From Strigamia acuminata (lineage: Eukaryota; Arthropoda; Chilopoda; Geophilomorpha; Linotaeniidae), in assembly GCA_949358305.1 (NCBI GenBank), contig OX442318.1:62001-126000 (forward strand): 64,000 nt of DNA, read 5' to 3'. The translations under genes and the position numbers were made by a program. Of the stretch, positions 10,515 to 22,306 are shown in pieces. Position 1 is the stretch's first letter; the number at the start of each line of letters is the position of its first letter. The notes beneath the pieces are model-generated. The model did no database searches. It saw nothing but the letters and a program-made list of their open reading frames with translations, and was not told the origin of the DNA.

Positions 10515-10635
10515 TGTTGGAACAATACTTTAAATTAACAATGTATTTTGGTAACTATGTATGAAACGTGTGTTATTAAAAATTCAAGATGAATGTATGA
10601 ATATATGAAAGCTCCATTGCATATCTGACTCTTCA
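10515..10635 (+). repeat. Copia 3' LTR
   Basis: Identical to the 5' LTR. It is preceded by the purine-rich stretch GAAGGGCGAGAA (10503-10514), the likely polypurine tract, which overlaps the gag-pol stop codon. Confidence 0.95.
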
Positions 10636-10737
10636 TTTTTATTATGTACTAATATTAGCGCAATGGAATTACACGGTTTTCTTGTAATAAATCTAATTTT
10701 TATTTGAGTCGGAACTTAGTAAGTTTACTTAGTAAGT

Positions 10738-10957
10738 AAAATCGATGTATTCGGCCATTAAATCGATGTTTTTGCTATTAGATCCATGTTTTCAGCTATA
10801 AAATCGATGTTTTTTGCGATAAAATCGATGTTTCTGCAATCAAAACGATTTTTTTAACTATAAAATCTATGTTTTGCTATAAAATCGATTATTTTTAGCT
10901 ATAAAATCGATGTTTTTAGCTATAAAATCGATGCTTTTACTTAATCGATGTTTTTAG
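10738..10957. repeat. 21-bp minisatellite, short block (U1)
   Basis: About ten degenerate copies of a 21-bp motif containing AAAATCGATG and TTTTTAGC. Copies in the other units lie at 18716-18935, 30098-30317 and 38076-38295. Confidence 0.85.
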
Positions 10958-11142
10958 CCATTGGGCACTGTCCTGTTGTTAGACATCCAATTTATCATTT
11001 AGTATCGTCCTTTTGTTAGTCATCCTACTTGCCATTGTGCATCGTCCTTTCGTTAGTTATTATACTCTCCATTAGGCATCGTCCTGTTGTTAGACATCTT
11101 ACTTTCCATTGGGTATCGTCCTTTTGCTAGTTAAAAATCACT
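10958..11142. repeat. 37-bp tandem repeat, five copies (U1a)
   Basis: Five 37-bp units with starts like CCATTGGGCA and the core ATCGTCCTGTTGTTAG. The same block occurs at 14038-14222, 18936-19120, 22016-22200, 30318-30502, 33398-33582, 38296-38480 and 41355-41539. Confidence 0.9.
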
Positions 11143-11228
11143 GGCGCCATCCTGGGGAATTCATACGAACTTGCAAAGTTCAAACAAAATCCACTAGATG
11201 GCAACCCGGGAAAATTTAACATGGCGCC
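11143..11228 (-). repeat. palindromic family core, reverse orientation (U1a)
   Basis: It starts GGCGCCATCC, contains CGAACTTGCAAAGTTC and ends ATGGCGCC, the reverse complement of the 1862-1922 type core. Equivalent copies lie at 14223-14308, 19121-19206, 22201-22286, 30503-30588, 33583-33668, 38481-38566 and 41540-41625. Confidence 0.8.
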
Positions 11229-11248
11229 CAAGAAGAGTGTTTTTTCCA

Positions 11249-11477
11249 AGATTATACCAGGATTTTTCAAAATAATGCGCGTTTGTCAACGAATTTCTAA
11301 ATGTGGGCTTGAAATGAGCATTTCTTTAAATTGTTTTTTTTTTTTTTTAATTTAGGTATTTTGTTTTGATTGCAAGCTGTGTTTGAACGCTGTTCTGCTG
11401 TCGAAGTGTGTTCGCGCTCAACTGTGGGAGAATTTTTCGCTTTGGAGTCGCGAAAATGAGACGAGTACGATGAATTA
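11249..11477 (+). pseudogene. HFM1: HFM1 Sec63 exon piece (U1a)
   Basis: It encodes RISKCGLEMS, then after an intron DCKLCLNAVLLSKC, RAQLWENF and a stop at 11475-11477. The 5' part of the exon is missing, because the unit boundary cuts in at AGATTATACC. Compared with 3080-3110, about 20 bp around the FVFASRDD coding part is deleted. Confidence 0.75.
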
Positions 11478-11721
11478 AAACGAATGAAAGATCCCGCTTT
11501 GATGACAGCTCGACAAGTAAATTGATTTGAAAGATTTAGATGCAATAAATAGTTGATTTTCCATGCTAGAGAGCGCTTTTAGAGAATAAAACTCAACGGG
11601 ATGGAACGATACCCGAAATGCAAATGCTACCGTCGGGTATTTCACTTACCGTAGGTTTATTGTGTTCCTGTTAAAATTAACGATTTTTGTTTATTTTTAA
11701 TTAATGCGTGATGGTATTGCA

Positions 11722-12525
11722 GATGCATCGACTCAAAATAGATCGTTGTTGGTAATTGTGTTGGATTCGAGTCCGGGACAGAAAATATTGAGGGAAAACC
11801 AAGTAAAATCAATTATTTTTACAAATTGTAAACAAACCATTTATTGAAGATTTCTATTTTCAGAATGTTTTAACTCACTGCCAGAGCAGGTAAAAAAATC
11901 AACAACATAAATTCAAAAAACACTTTCAACAACGAAAACAAATGGATTTGCAGCGATTTTTTGTATCCAAATTTAAATCCGGATCAAAAAAGCGATCCCA
12001 AACCGAACGACGGCCGCTACGAGTTGTTCGCGAACGTCAACAAGTCGATCAAGGACAACATTAAGAATTTCATCCTCAACAGTAATCGAAGCGTTTTTAA
12101 ATTGCAAAATTTGTTGTTTACAATATTTTATTTACAGAATCATACGGCGTCGTGTACTCCGAATCATTAATGGCCGGTGCTTTATGCAAAGCGCTCTGTT
12201 GTATCCTCATAAAATCAATCCAAAAACTCACATTTTCGAGAATAAAACACTCCTTAATGTTTTTCAGACATAAATAGGATAGAAAAACAAGATCCCAATG
12301 AGCCAAAACATTTCTTCGAGGATATTGGTGCGATATTCCGCCGTATTTAGACCGAAATTTTAAATTTATATTGAAAAATCGTTACAATTTTGACAGATAA
12401 TCACGCCGTGTAGCGATTACGCGTCTCAGTACATGAATTTCATGAATGTTTTCTTCTCGGCACAGAAACAGAATGTGGTCATCGATGCGTGTATGTTAGA
12501 CGGCGACTCTGGTTTAATTCAACAA
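11722..12525 (+). pseudogene. GTF2H3: GTF2H3 (TFIIH p34/Tfb4) fragment, five exons (U1)
   Basis: GTF2H3 is the VWA-fold p34 subunit of TFIIH, used in transcription initiation and nucleotide excision repair. Exons: 11722-11802 (SLLVIVLDSSPGQKILRENQ), 11864-11889 (NVLTHCQSR), 11954-12081 (FLYPN and DGRYELFANVNKSIKDNI), 12138 to about 12199 (SESLMAGALCKALC) and 12397-12525 ([20 protein letters not shown], then [14 protein letters not shown]). The last is the most conserved block of the family. Missing: the exon between the second and third blocks (the NKLAVIASH region) and everything after GLIQQ, including the C-terminal zinc domain. After exon 5 the sequence passes into the 21-bp minisatellite. 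It is truncated at both levels, so it is called a pseudogene, although each exon is still open. Confidence 0.85.
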
Positions 12526-12621
12526 GTAAAGAAAAATTTAAAAAATTTAAAAAACCGAAATAAATTATTTAAAAATTTTGTCTTTTTGTAATTTGTAATT
12601 TAATTTTCCTAATCTTTAATT

Positions 12622-14037
12622 CGATTATATCGATGTTTTTAGCTATAAAATCGATGTTTTTAGCTATAAAATCGATGTTTTTAGCTAGAAAATCGATGTT
12701 TTTTACTATAAAATCGATGTTTCTGCTACAGAAACGATGTTTTTGGCCATTAAATCGATGTTTTTGGTCATTAAATTGATGTTTTTGTTATTAAATCGAT
12801 GTTTTTAGCTATAAAATCAATGTTTTTAGCTAGAAAATCGATGTTTTTTACTATAAAATCGATGTTTCTGCTACAGAAACGATGTTTTTGGCCATTAAAT
12901 CGATGTTTTTGGTCATTAAATTGATGTTTTTGCTATTAAATCGATGTTTTTAGCTATAAAATCGATGTTTTTAGCTATAAAATCGATGTTTTTAGCTATA
13001 AAATCGATGTTTCTGCCATAAAATCGATGTTTTTAGCTATAAAATCGATGTTTCTGCTATAAAATCGATGTTTCTGCTATAAAATCAATGTTTTTAGCTA
13101 TAAAATCGATGTTTCTGTTACAAATACGATGTTTTTAGCCATAAAATCGATGTTTTTAGCTATAAAATTTATGCCCCTGCTATAAAATCGATGTTTTTAG
13201 CTATTAAATCGATGTTTTTGCTATTAAATCGATGTTTTTAGCTATAAAATCGATGTTCCTGCTATAAAATTGATGTTTTTAGTTATAAAATCGTTGTATT
13301 TGCTATCAAATCAATGTTTTTAGTTATGAAATCAATGTTTTTTGCTATTAAATCGATGTTTCTGCTGCAAAAACGATGTTTTTTACCATAAAATCGATGT
13401 ATTTGGCCATTAAATCGATGTTGTTGCTATTATATCGATGTTTTTAGTTATAAAATCGATGTTTCTGCCATAAAATCGATGTTTTTAGCTATAAAATTGA
13501 TGTATTTGCTATAAAATCGGTGTTTTTTGCTATAAAATCGATGTTTCTGCCATAAAATCGATGTTTTTAGCTATAAAATCGATGTTCCTGCTATAAAATT
13601 AATGATTTTAGCTATAAAATCGATGTTTCTGCAATAAAATCGATGTTTTTAGCTATAAAATCGATGTTTTTGCTATCAAATCAATGTTTTTAGCTATGAA
13701 ATCGATGTTTTTTGCTATTAAATCGAAGTTTCTGCTGCAAAAACGATGTTTTTGACCATAAAATCGATGTATTTGGCCATTAAATCGATGTTTTTAGCTA
13801 TAAAATCGATGCTCCTGCTATAAAATCGATGTTTTTAGCTAAAACATCGATGTTTTTACTATAAAATCGATGTTTCTGCTACAAAAACGATGTTTTTGGC
13901 CATTAAATCGATGTTTTTGGTTATTAAATCGATGTTTTTGCTATTAAATCGATGTTTTTAGCTATAAAATCGATGCTTTTACTTAATCGATGTTTTTAGC
14001 AATAAAATCGATGCTTTTACTTAATCGATGTTTTTAG
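12622..14037. repeat. 21-bp minisatellite, long block (U1)
   Basis: About 67 copies of a 21-bp unit, consensus AAAATCGATG + TTTTTAGCTAT, with variants such as TTTCTGCTAT and TTTTGGCCAT. Every unit carries ATCGAT and A/T tracts about 10-11 bp apart. Copies lie in U2 20600-22015, U3 31982-33397 and U4 39960-41354, the last with one 21-bp unit fewer near its left end. Confidence 0.95.
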
Positions 14038-14222
14038 CCATTGGGCACTGTCCTGTTGTTAGACATCCAATTTATTATTTTGTATCGTCCTTTTGTTAGT
14101 CATCCTACTTGCCATTGTGCATCGTCCTTTCGTTAGTTATTATACTCTCCATTGGGCATCAGCCTGTTGTTAGACATCTTACTTTCCATTGGGTATCGTC
14201 CTTTTGCTAGTTAAAAATTACT
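14038..14222. repeat. 37-bp tandem repeat, five copies (U1b)
   Basis: Second copy within the unit, 3080 bp from the first. It differs by small changes such as GGGCATCAGCC for AGGCATCGTCC. Confidence 0.9.
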
Positions 14223-14328
14223 GGCGCCATCCTGGGGAATTCATACGAACTTGCAAAGTTCAAACAAAATCCACTAGATGGCAACCCGGGAAAATTTAAC
14301 ATGGCGCCCAAGGAGAGTGTTTTTTCCA

Positions 14329-14557
14329 AGATTATACCAGGATTTTTCAAAATAATGCGCGTTTGTCAACGAATTTCTAAATGTGGGCTTGAAATGAGCA
14401 TTTCTTTAAATTGTTTTTTTTTTTTTTTAATTTAGGTATTTTGTTTTGATTGCAAGCTGTGTTTGAACGCTGTTCTGCTGTCGAAGTGTGTTCGCGCTCA
14501 ACTGTGGGAGAATTTTTCGCTTTGGAGTCGCGAAAATGAGACGAGTACGATGAATTA
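14329..14557 (+). pseudogene. HFM1: HFM1 Sec63 exon piece (U1b)
   Basis: Same sequence as 11249-11477. From here the unit continues into the fusion copy rather than into GTF2H3. Confidence 0.75.
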
Positions 14558-14835
14558 AAACGAATGAAAGATCCCGCTTTGATGACAGCTCGACAAGTAA
14601 ATTGATTTGAAAGATTTAGATGCAATAAATAGTTGATTTTCTATGCTAGAGAGCGCTTTTAGAGAATAAAACTCAACGGGATGGAACGATACCCGATCTG
14701 CAAATGATACCGTCGGTTTATTGTGTTCGTGTTAAAATTAACGATTTTTGTTTATTTTTAATTAATGCGTGATGGTATTGCAGATGCATCGACGCAAAAT
14801 GGATCGTTGTTGGTAATTGTGTTGGCTCCGAATTT

Positions 14836-17704
14836 CTCCAAATGATCGGTCGAGCCGGTCGACCGCAATACGACGTGCTGTCCACCTTAAAGGTATAAAA
14901 AAAATATGATTTTTGTGATTTTGTTTTCAATCTTTTCCAAGGTTAAATACGAGAATTTGATCGGTGGGACGCAACTCGTTGAATCCCATCTGCATAAGCA
15001 TTTAATTGAGCATCTGAACAGCGAGGTCGTTTTACGAACAATAAGCGACGTGGGAGTGTTGTTGAGTTGGATTCGCTCCACATTTCTCTACGTTCGAGTC
15101 TTGAAACATCCGAAACTCTACGGAATGCAAGAAAATATGGAAAAAGACGCGCTGGAGTCGACATTACTCGGTTTTTGTGTCTATTTTTTCTAAAATAAAA
15201 TCAAAATCAAATATTTTGTCAATTTTGCAGACATGTGCGTGCGCAGTATCAACACGTTGGTCGACAACGACATAATTCGGATGGGTGAAGAAGGATTTGA
15301 TCTGTGCCCGACTCAGACGGGACGTTTAATGGCCCGTTACTGCCTGGCGTTTGACACGATGAAGTTGTTTATAAAGTCGACGAGTGACGCCACGATGAGC
15401 GATTTGGTCGAACTGCTCGCGTCGTGTACGGAATTAATGATGTAACGCTGCGGACGTCGGAGAAAAAGACGTTGAACGCTAAGAATAAGGATGAAGTCGG
15501 GCCGACAATTCGTTTTCCGATGGAGGGGAAGATCAAAACGCGACAAATGAAGATTACATCGTTTAAAAAAATCAAGGATGTAAACCCGAGAGAACTTGAA
15601 ATGGGTGAATTTTTTTTAATTGAATGTAATTGATTTTGATTTCGTTGAAAATTCAATTTCATTCGAATTTTACATTCGATTTTCCTAATTCTTAATTCGA
15701 TTTTCCGATTTTTAATCTAATTTTCCTAATTTGTAATTCAATTTTCCTAATCTTTAATTCGATTTTCTTAATTTTTAATTTAATTTCCTTAATTTTTGGT
15801 TCAATTTTTTGATTTTTTTTTCAATTTTTTGATTTTTTATTCTATTTTTTGATTTTTTATTCAATTTTTTGAATTTTAAATCAAATTTAAAGTTGAATTC
15901 AATTTTATTTGCTTTGATTTTGATTTTCATTCAATTCTTGTCTTTTTTTTGCAGATTGTCAATCGTCACCCACCGTTTGGAAACCAAATCTTAAAATCTG
16001 TCCTCAATTTACCAAACTACGAAATCGAAATCGAAGAAGCAAAACCAAAACCACCCAATTCAACCCAAATTATCCTCACGCTAAAACTAACAAACTTCCA
16101 ATCCCTCTCCGAAAATCGCGCACTCTCACCCAGAAATTGTTTCCTACAACTCGGAAATGCCGAAAACCAAATTATATTCGAACAGAAAATTATGTTAAAA
16201 AAAAAATAACAACTGTGATGAATCGCGTTTCCAAGATATTTAATGGACGCGTTTGAAAGACGCCGCGATACAGTGATCTCTGGGAGCCTGGTCCTCAGAA
16301 CCTGCCCGGCCGTGAATGTGCGCCTGGATATAGGTAGCAACACACTCCAGATCCTGACATTACACAAATATTTATTTTGCCGGGTACTTTCGAGCTGTAA
16401 AAAGAGTGACAGAAGTGCTTAGTGGTCACTGGAATCAGAAATCCACGCGTATCTCGCAACATATCGTATAAACACGAAGTTAAACGAGAGCAACCCGCAA
16501 CATATCGTGCAAACACGAAGTTAAACGGGAACACGCTTCGTTCCAACTCGGAAACAACACGAAACTCAAAGGGAACGCGTAGAATCCCGACGAGTCGATA
16601 ATGCCAAGCAGTGCTTAACAATTGCCGGAATGAATAACAAAGAGAACTCGCGTATTGTCCCGATGCGTCAGCGTCCGCCTCGCTGTTGAATCTCGACGAG
16701 AAATGAGCGCTAACGCGTACTAATTGGCACGTACGGCTGCCCAAACACATCTAAAATCCAACCAATGCCAAGTTAGGCTAAAGCCCCAAAAAGGCAGGGC
16801 GGCCAAACCGGGCTAATTACCGCGCTGCTCACGCAAGGAACCAAAACACACAAACTCATGGCGCAAATGAATCTCATTCTGGCCCCAAACGGCGTATCAC
16901 GGTGTTAAAATCAAATAAAGAGGAAAAGCAAAGGAAATTCGAATGGATAAAACCGTGAATTTAATCACGTATGATGATGGAAAAAGCCTGTGACCATGTT
17001 TCAGGTCAACAGGGCAAGGGATAGCTTAGTGGCAGCTCCCTAGTGAGTTGTGCAGGCATTCTGAGGTTGCCGGCTCAAAAGAGCTCTTATGCTTCCAAAG
17101 CTCAAAGCACAACTGACCAGGCAGTGGGAAAAAAGGGTGAGAGGTAAACTTGGTCCAGAATAGACTGAACCAAGTTTAAACCAATCACAGAAGAGCTAAC
17201 CAACCAATCCGGTGCTTTGGTGCATGCTTAATGAGCATGACTCATGACAACACACCGAATCAGCTGATATGCAAAGTAGGAAGCGGACAGAAAAAGAACA
17301 GAAATAGAAAAGACAGGAAAGAGCAAGTGAAAATAAGACAGAATAGGAAAAGTTAGGAGAAACTAAAGGAAAAACAAACACAAATGAGGATGTGAAATAA
17401 ACAAATACAAGGTTAGGAATTGGGCTAAGTTTAGGGTTATTTTAGCAAACAAAATACAACAATTAGAATTCTACAAACAGGGAAAAGCGCGTATTATTTA
17501 ACGCGTGAAAACCTGGACCGTGACACAACCATTTGAAAATAATTTTAAAAAATAAAATTTCGTTTCAGGAAAAATACATTATTGCAAAACGGTCAATGGA
17601 TGCGAAAAATCGACGTCCGAAATTGCAAGAAAGGAAACCAACTTCACATCCACGTGATAAACGAAGAATGTCTAATTTTTGCCCTGAATTATACTAATAC
17701 CTAG
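14836..17704 (+). pseudogene. HFM1: HFM1 C-terminal exons split by solo LTR (U1)
   Basis: Same exons as U0: motif VI QMIGRAGRPQYD at 14836-14892, HLIEHLNSEVV at 14941-15170, TQTGRLMARY from 15231, IRFPMEGKIKTRQMK to about 15602, VNRHPPFG from 15955, and NTLLQNGQW to stop 17704. Upstream (about 14783-14825) the reading starts with GTF2H3 codons (LLVIVL), then switches to HFM1. It shares the one-base loss that makes TAA at 15443 and the missing Sec63 core. The intron before NTLLQNG holds a 1312-bp solo LTR. U1-U3 have FLQLGN where U0 and U4 have FLLLGN, and a 45-bp deletion downstream between CGG repeats (17729). Confidence 0.9.
16214..17525 (+). mobile_element. solo LTR, 1312 bp (U1)
   Basis: TG...CA ends (TGTGATGAATCG...ACCGTGACA), flanked by CAAC on both sides (16210-16213 and 17526-17529). 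The empty site in U0 and U4 has CAAC once. It has no internal coding region, primer site or second LTR, which fits LTR-LTR recombination of a larger Gypsy or BEL/Pao element whose body is not in the window. A minus-strand open stretch at 16295-16750 lies inside it and is probably chance. Confidence 0.8.
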
Positions 17705-17804
17705 TGGCAACCTAGTTCGTAGGAATGACCCGGTCCCCCGCCGAAAAAGAATAAAAACAAATGAAACATGAATTCTTTTTATTACTTTTGGTTGGTTAAA
17801 CAGG

Positions 17805-18090
17805 TTAGTTCTTGCTCACGATTTTATCCAGTATTCCGAAGCCTGTGCCGTATCTACGAGGAAATAGAAATTAATTCCGAGTTTTTGATTGAAATGATGA
17901 TTTTTGTACTTTGAGTTGAACACTTCGGAGCAACTCATGTGTTCGCTGATGTCGCATAATGCTGTGTATTTCTTGTCGGGGGTTTTTTGTACGCGTAGAA
18001 TGATAGTGAAAGACCCAGCAAGCAGAGGAATGTAATCCAAACGTATAACCGAGTAATTCGTTCAACTCGGCGTCTAACATCCGACTCCAT
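17805..18090 (-). pseudogene. VKORC1: VKORC1-like 5' exons, frameshifted (U1)
   Basis: Same as U0, including the 13-bp deletion after the first membrane segment. The loop ALCDISEHMSCSEVF is preserved in a shifted frame. Confidence 0.85.
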
Positions 18091-19226
18091 TCCTGTAAAC
18101 AAATTATATATGTCCAATAGATGACGCTGTTGTGAGCGAAGATTAAGAGTTTTGTATATTTAGATATATATTGGCTTTTTCTTCTTCTTTTTGTTGTGTT
18201 TTATGTGTATTTCGACGCAAATTAATATATTGGGAGGCTACTGATAATTTATTATGTCAAATCGGTAAAATCAAGTAATTATTGTGTGCGCCATCTATTG
18301 GATTTTGTCCGAACTTTGCAAGTTCGCAGAAATTGCCCAAGATGGCGCCAGGGCTTTCGGCTTATTATTCCGAGTAATCAAAACGATTTTATTTTCAGTT
18401 TTCATTATTAGCGCAATAATTATACACGGAATTCTCGTAATAAATCTAATTTTTATTTGAGTTATTGTAATTTTACGTCATTAACATGCCAGAATATCGG
18501 GTTTATATCTGCCGGATTTCGTCGGAACTTTGCAAGTTTCTGGTAATTGTCCGAGATGGCGCTAGGGCTTTTGGAGTATTATTCCGATTTATCAAAACGA
18601 TTTTATTTTCAGGTTTTTATTATGTACTAATATTAGCGCAATGGAATTACACGGTTTTCTTGTAATAAATCTAATTTTTATTTGAGTCGGAACTTAGTAA
18701 GTTTACTTAGTAAGTAAAATCGATGTATTCGGCCATTAAATCGATGTTTTTGCTATTAGATCCATGTTTTCAGCTATAAAATCGATGTTTTTTGCGATAA
18801 AATCGATGTTTCTGCAATCAAAACGATTTTTTTAACTATAAAATCTATGTTTTGCTATAAAATCGATTATTTTTAGCTATAAAATCGATGTTTTTAGCTA
18901 TAAAATCGATGCTTTTACTTAATCGATGTTTTTAGCCATTGGGCACTGTCCTGTTGTTAGACATCCAATTTATCATTTAGTATCGTCCTTTTGTTAGTCA
19001 TCCTACTTGCCATTGTGCATCGTCCTTTCGTTAGTTATTATACTCTCCATTAGGCATCGTCCTGTTGTTAGACATCTTACTTTCCATTGGGTATCGTCCT
19101 TTTGCTAGTTAAAAATCACTGGCGCCATCCTGGGGAATTCATACGAACTTGCAAAGTTCAAACAAAATCCACTAGATGGCAACCCGGGAAAATTTAACAT
19201 GGCGCCCAAGAAGAGTGTTTTTTCCA

Positions 19227-19455
19227 AGATTATACCAGGATTTTTCAAAATAATGCGCGTTTGTCAACGAATTTCTAAATGTGGGCTTGAAATGAGCATT
19301 TCTTTAAATTGTTTTTTTTTTTTTTTAATTTAGGTATTTTGTTTTGATTGCAAGCTGTGTTTGAACGCTGTTCTGCTGTCGAAGTGTGTTCGCGCTCAAC
19401 TGTGGGAGAATTTTTCGCTTTGGAGTCGCGAAAATGAGACGAGTACGATGAATTA
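19227..19455 (+). pseudogene. HFM1: HFM1 Sec63 exon piece (U2a)
   Basis: Copy of 11249-11477 at +7978. Confidence 0.75.
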
Positions 19456-19699
19456 AAACGAATGAAAGATCCCGCTTTGATGACAGCTCGACAAGTAAAT
19501 TGATTTGAAAGATTTAGATGCAATAAATAGTTGATTTTCCATGCTAGAGAGCGCTTTTAGAGAATAAAACTCAACGGGATGGAACGATACCCGAAATGCA
19601 AATGCTACCGTCGGGTATTTCACTTACCGTAGGTTTATTGTGTTCCTGTTAAAATTAACGATTTTTGTTTATTTTTAATTAATGCGTGATGGTATTGCA

Positions 19700-20503
19700 G
19701 ATGCATCGACTCAAAATAGATCGTTGTTGGTAATTGTGTTGGATTCGAGTCCGGGACAGAAAATATTGAGGGAAAACCAAGTAAAATCAATTATTTTTAC
19801 AAATTGTAAACAAACCATTTATTGAAGATTTCTATTTTCAGAATGTTTTAACTCACTGCCAGAGCAGGTAAAAAAATCAACAACATAAATTCAAAAAACA
19901 CTTTCAACAACGAAAACAAATGGATTTGCAGCGATTTTTTGTATCCAAATTTAAATCCGGATCAAAAAAGCGATCCCAAACCGAACGACGGCCGCTACGA
20001 GTTGTTCGCGAACGTCAACAAGTCGATCAAGGACAACATTAAGAATTTCATCCTCAACAGTAATCGAAGCGTTTTTAAATTGCAAAATTTGTTGTTTACA
20101 ATATTTTATTTACAGAATCATACGGCGTCGTGTACTCCGAATCATTAATGGCCGGTGCTTTATGCAAAGCGCTCTGTTGTATCCTCATAAAATCAATCCA
20201 AAAACTCACATTTTCGAGAATAAAACACTCCTTAATGTTTTTCAGACATAAATAGGATAGAAAAACAAGATCCCAATGAGCCAAAACATTTCTTCGAGGA
20301 TATTGGTGCGATATTCCGCCGTATTTAGACCGAAATTTTAAATTTATATTGAAAAATCGTTACAATTTTGACAGATAATCACGCCGTGTAGCGATTACGC
20401 GTCTCAGTACATGAATTTCATGAATGTTTTCTTCTCGGCACAGAAACAGAATGTGGTCATCGATGCGTGTATGTTAGACGGCGACTCTGGTTTAATTCAA
20501 CAA
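19700..20503 (+). pseudogene. GTF2H3: GTF2H3 fragment (U2)
   Basis: Copy of the U1 fragment with the same five exons and the same missing exon and C terminus. I saw no base differences. Confidence 0.85.
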
Positions 20504-20599
20504 GTAAAGAAAAATTTAAAAAATTTAAAAAACCGAAATAAATTATTTAAAAATTTTGTCTTTTTGTAATTTGTAATTTAATTTTCCTAATCTTTAATT

Positions 20600-22015
20600 C
20601 GATTATATCGATGTTTTTAGCTATAAAATCGATGTTTTTAGCTATAAAATCGATGTTTTTAGCTAGAAAATCGATGTTTTTTACTATAAAATCGATGTTT
20701 CTGCTACAGAAACGATGTTTTTGGCCATTAAATCGATGTTTTTGGTCATTAAATTGATGTTTTTGTTATTAAATCGATGTTTTTAGCTATAAAATCAATG
20801 TTTTTAGCTAGAAAATCGATGTTTTTTACTATAAAATCGATGTTTCTGCTACAGAAACGATGTTTTTGGCCATTAAATCGATGTTTTTGGTCATTAAATT
20901 GATGTTTTTGCTATTAAATCGATGTTTTTAGCTATAAAATCGATGTTTTTAGCTATAAAATCGATGTTTTTAGCTATAAAATCGATGTTTCTGCCATAAA
21001 ATCGATGTTTTTAGCTATAAAATCGATGTTTCTGCTATAAAATCGATGTTTCTGCTATAAAATCAATGTTTTTAGCTATAAAATCGATGTTTCTGTTACA
21101 AATACGATGTTTTTAGCCATAAAATCGATGTTTTTAGCTATAAAATTTATGCCCCTGCTATAAAATCGATGTTTTTAGCTATTAAATCGATGTTTTTGCT
21201 ATTAAATCGATGTTTTTAGCTATAAAATCGATGTTCCTGCTATAAAATTGATGTTTTTAGTTATAAAATCGTTGTATTTGCTATCAAATCAATGTTTTTA
21301 GTTATGAAATCAATGTTTTTTGCTATTAAATCGATGTTTCTGCTGCAAAAACGATGTTTTTTACCATAAAATCGATGTATTTGGCCATTAAATCGATGTT
21401 GTTGCTATTATATCGATGTTTTTAGTTATAAAATCGATGTTTCTGCCATAAAATCGATGTTTTTAGCTATAAAATTGATGTATTTGCTATAAAATCGGTG
21501 TTTTTTGCTATAAAATCGATGTTTCTGCCATAAAATCGATGTTTTTAGCTATAAAATCGATGTTCCTGCTATAAAATTAATGATTTTAGCTATAAAATCG
21601 ATGTTTCTGCAATAAAATCGATGTTTTTAGCTATAAAATCGATGTTTTTGCTATCAAATCAATGTTTTTAGCTATGAAATCGATGTTTTTTGCTATTAAA
21701 TCGAAGTTTCTGCTGCAAAAACGATGTTTTTGACCATAAAATCGATGTATTTGGCCATTAAATCGATGTTTTTAGCTATAAAATCGATGCTCCTGCTATA
21801 AAATCGATGTTTTTAGCTAAAACATCGATGTTTTTACTATAAAATCGATGTTTCTGCTACAAAAACGATGTTTTTGGCCATTAAATCGATGTTTTTGGTT
21901 ATTAAATCGATGTTTTTGCTATTAAATCGATGTTTTTAGCTATAAAATCGATGCTTTTACTTAATCGATGTTTTTAGCAATAAAATCGATGCTTTTACTT
22001 AATCGATGTTTTTAG
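20600..22015. repeat. 21-bp minisatellite, long block (U2)
   Basis: Same length and variant order as U1, so the whole block was copied and did not expand independently. Confidence 0.95.
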
Positions 22016-22306
22016 CCATTGGGCACTGTCCTGTTGTTAGACATCCAATTTATTATTTTGTATCGTCCTTTTGTTAGTCATCCTACTTGCCATTGTGCAT
22101 CGTCCTTTCGTTAGTTATTATACTCTCCATTGGGCATCAGCCTGTTGTTAGACATCTTACTTTCCATTGGGTATCGTCCTTTTGCTAGTTAAAAATTACT
22201 GGCGCCATCCTGGGGAATTCATACGAACTTGCAAAGTTCAAACAAAATCCACTAGATGGCAACCCGGGAAAATTTAACATGGCGCCCAAGGAGAGTGTTT
22301 TTTCCA

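Larger units (their letters stand above)
6033..10635 (+). mobile_element. complete Ty1/copia LTR retrotransposon (4603 bp)
   Basis: It is bounded by identical 121-bp LTRs (TGTTGGAACA...CTGACTCTTCA). A TTTTT target duplication is present on both sides (6028-6032 and 10636-10640), and the empty site at 18614 has it once. A primer site follows the 5' LTR, then one gag-pol ORF, then a purine-rich tract. The identical LTRs and the presence in only one array position show that insertion came after the array duplicated. Confidence 0.97.
10636..18613. repeat. array unit U1 (7978 bp, with solo LTR)
   Basis: The same features recur at +7978 (U2), +19360 (U3) and +27338 (U4) until the insertions differ. 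Unit order: palindromic repeat tail, short 21-bp array, 37-bp array, HFM1 Sec63 piece, GTF2H3 exons, long 21-bp array, 37-bp array, HFM1 Sec63 piece, GTF2H3/HFM1 fusion, HFM1 3' exons with solo LTR, VKORC1 (minus), palindromic repeats. U1 and U3 look identical in every stretch I compared. Confidence 0.95.

Noticed and set aside
11297-11545. 82-aa minus-strand frame repeated eight times
   Set aside because: It lies antisense to the HFM1 Sec63 exon piece, has no recognisable family, and is explained by the exon on the plus strand.
10636-14037. CRISPR-like regular repeats (21, 37, 230 bp)
   Set aside because: The units are contiguous and degenerate with no unique spacers, the genome is eukaryotic, and there are no cas genes.
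14906-15193. 95-aa frame repeated in every unit as a separate gene
   Set aside because: It is the HFM1 winged-helix exon plus intron read-through; homology ends exactly at the splice sites.
16295-16750. 151-aa minus-strand frame inside the solo LTR
   Set aside because: It is contained in a noncoding LTR, has no domain-like motif, and is present only where the LTR is.
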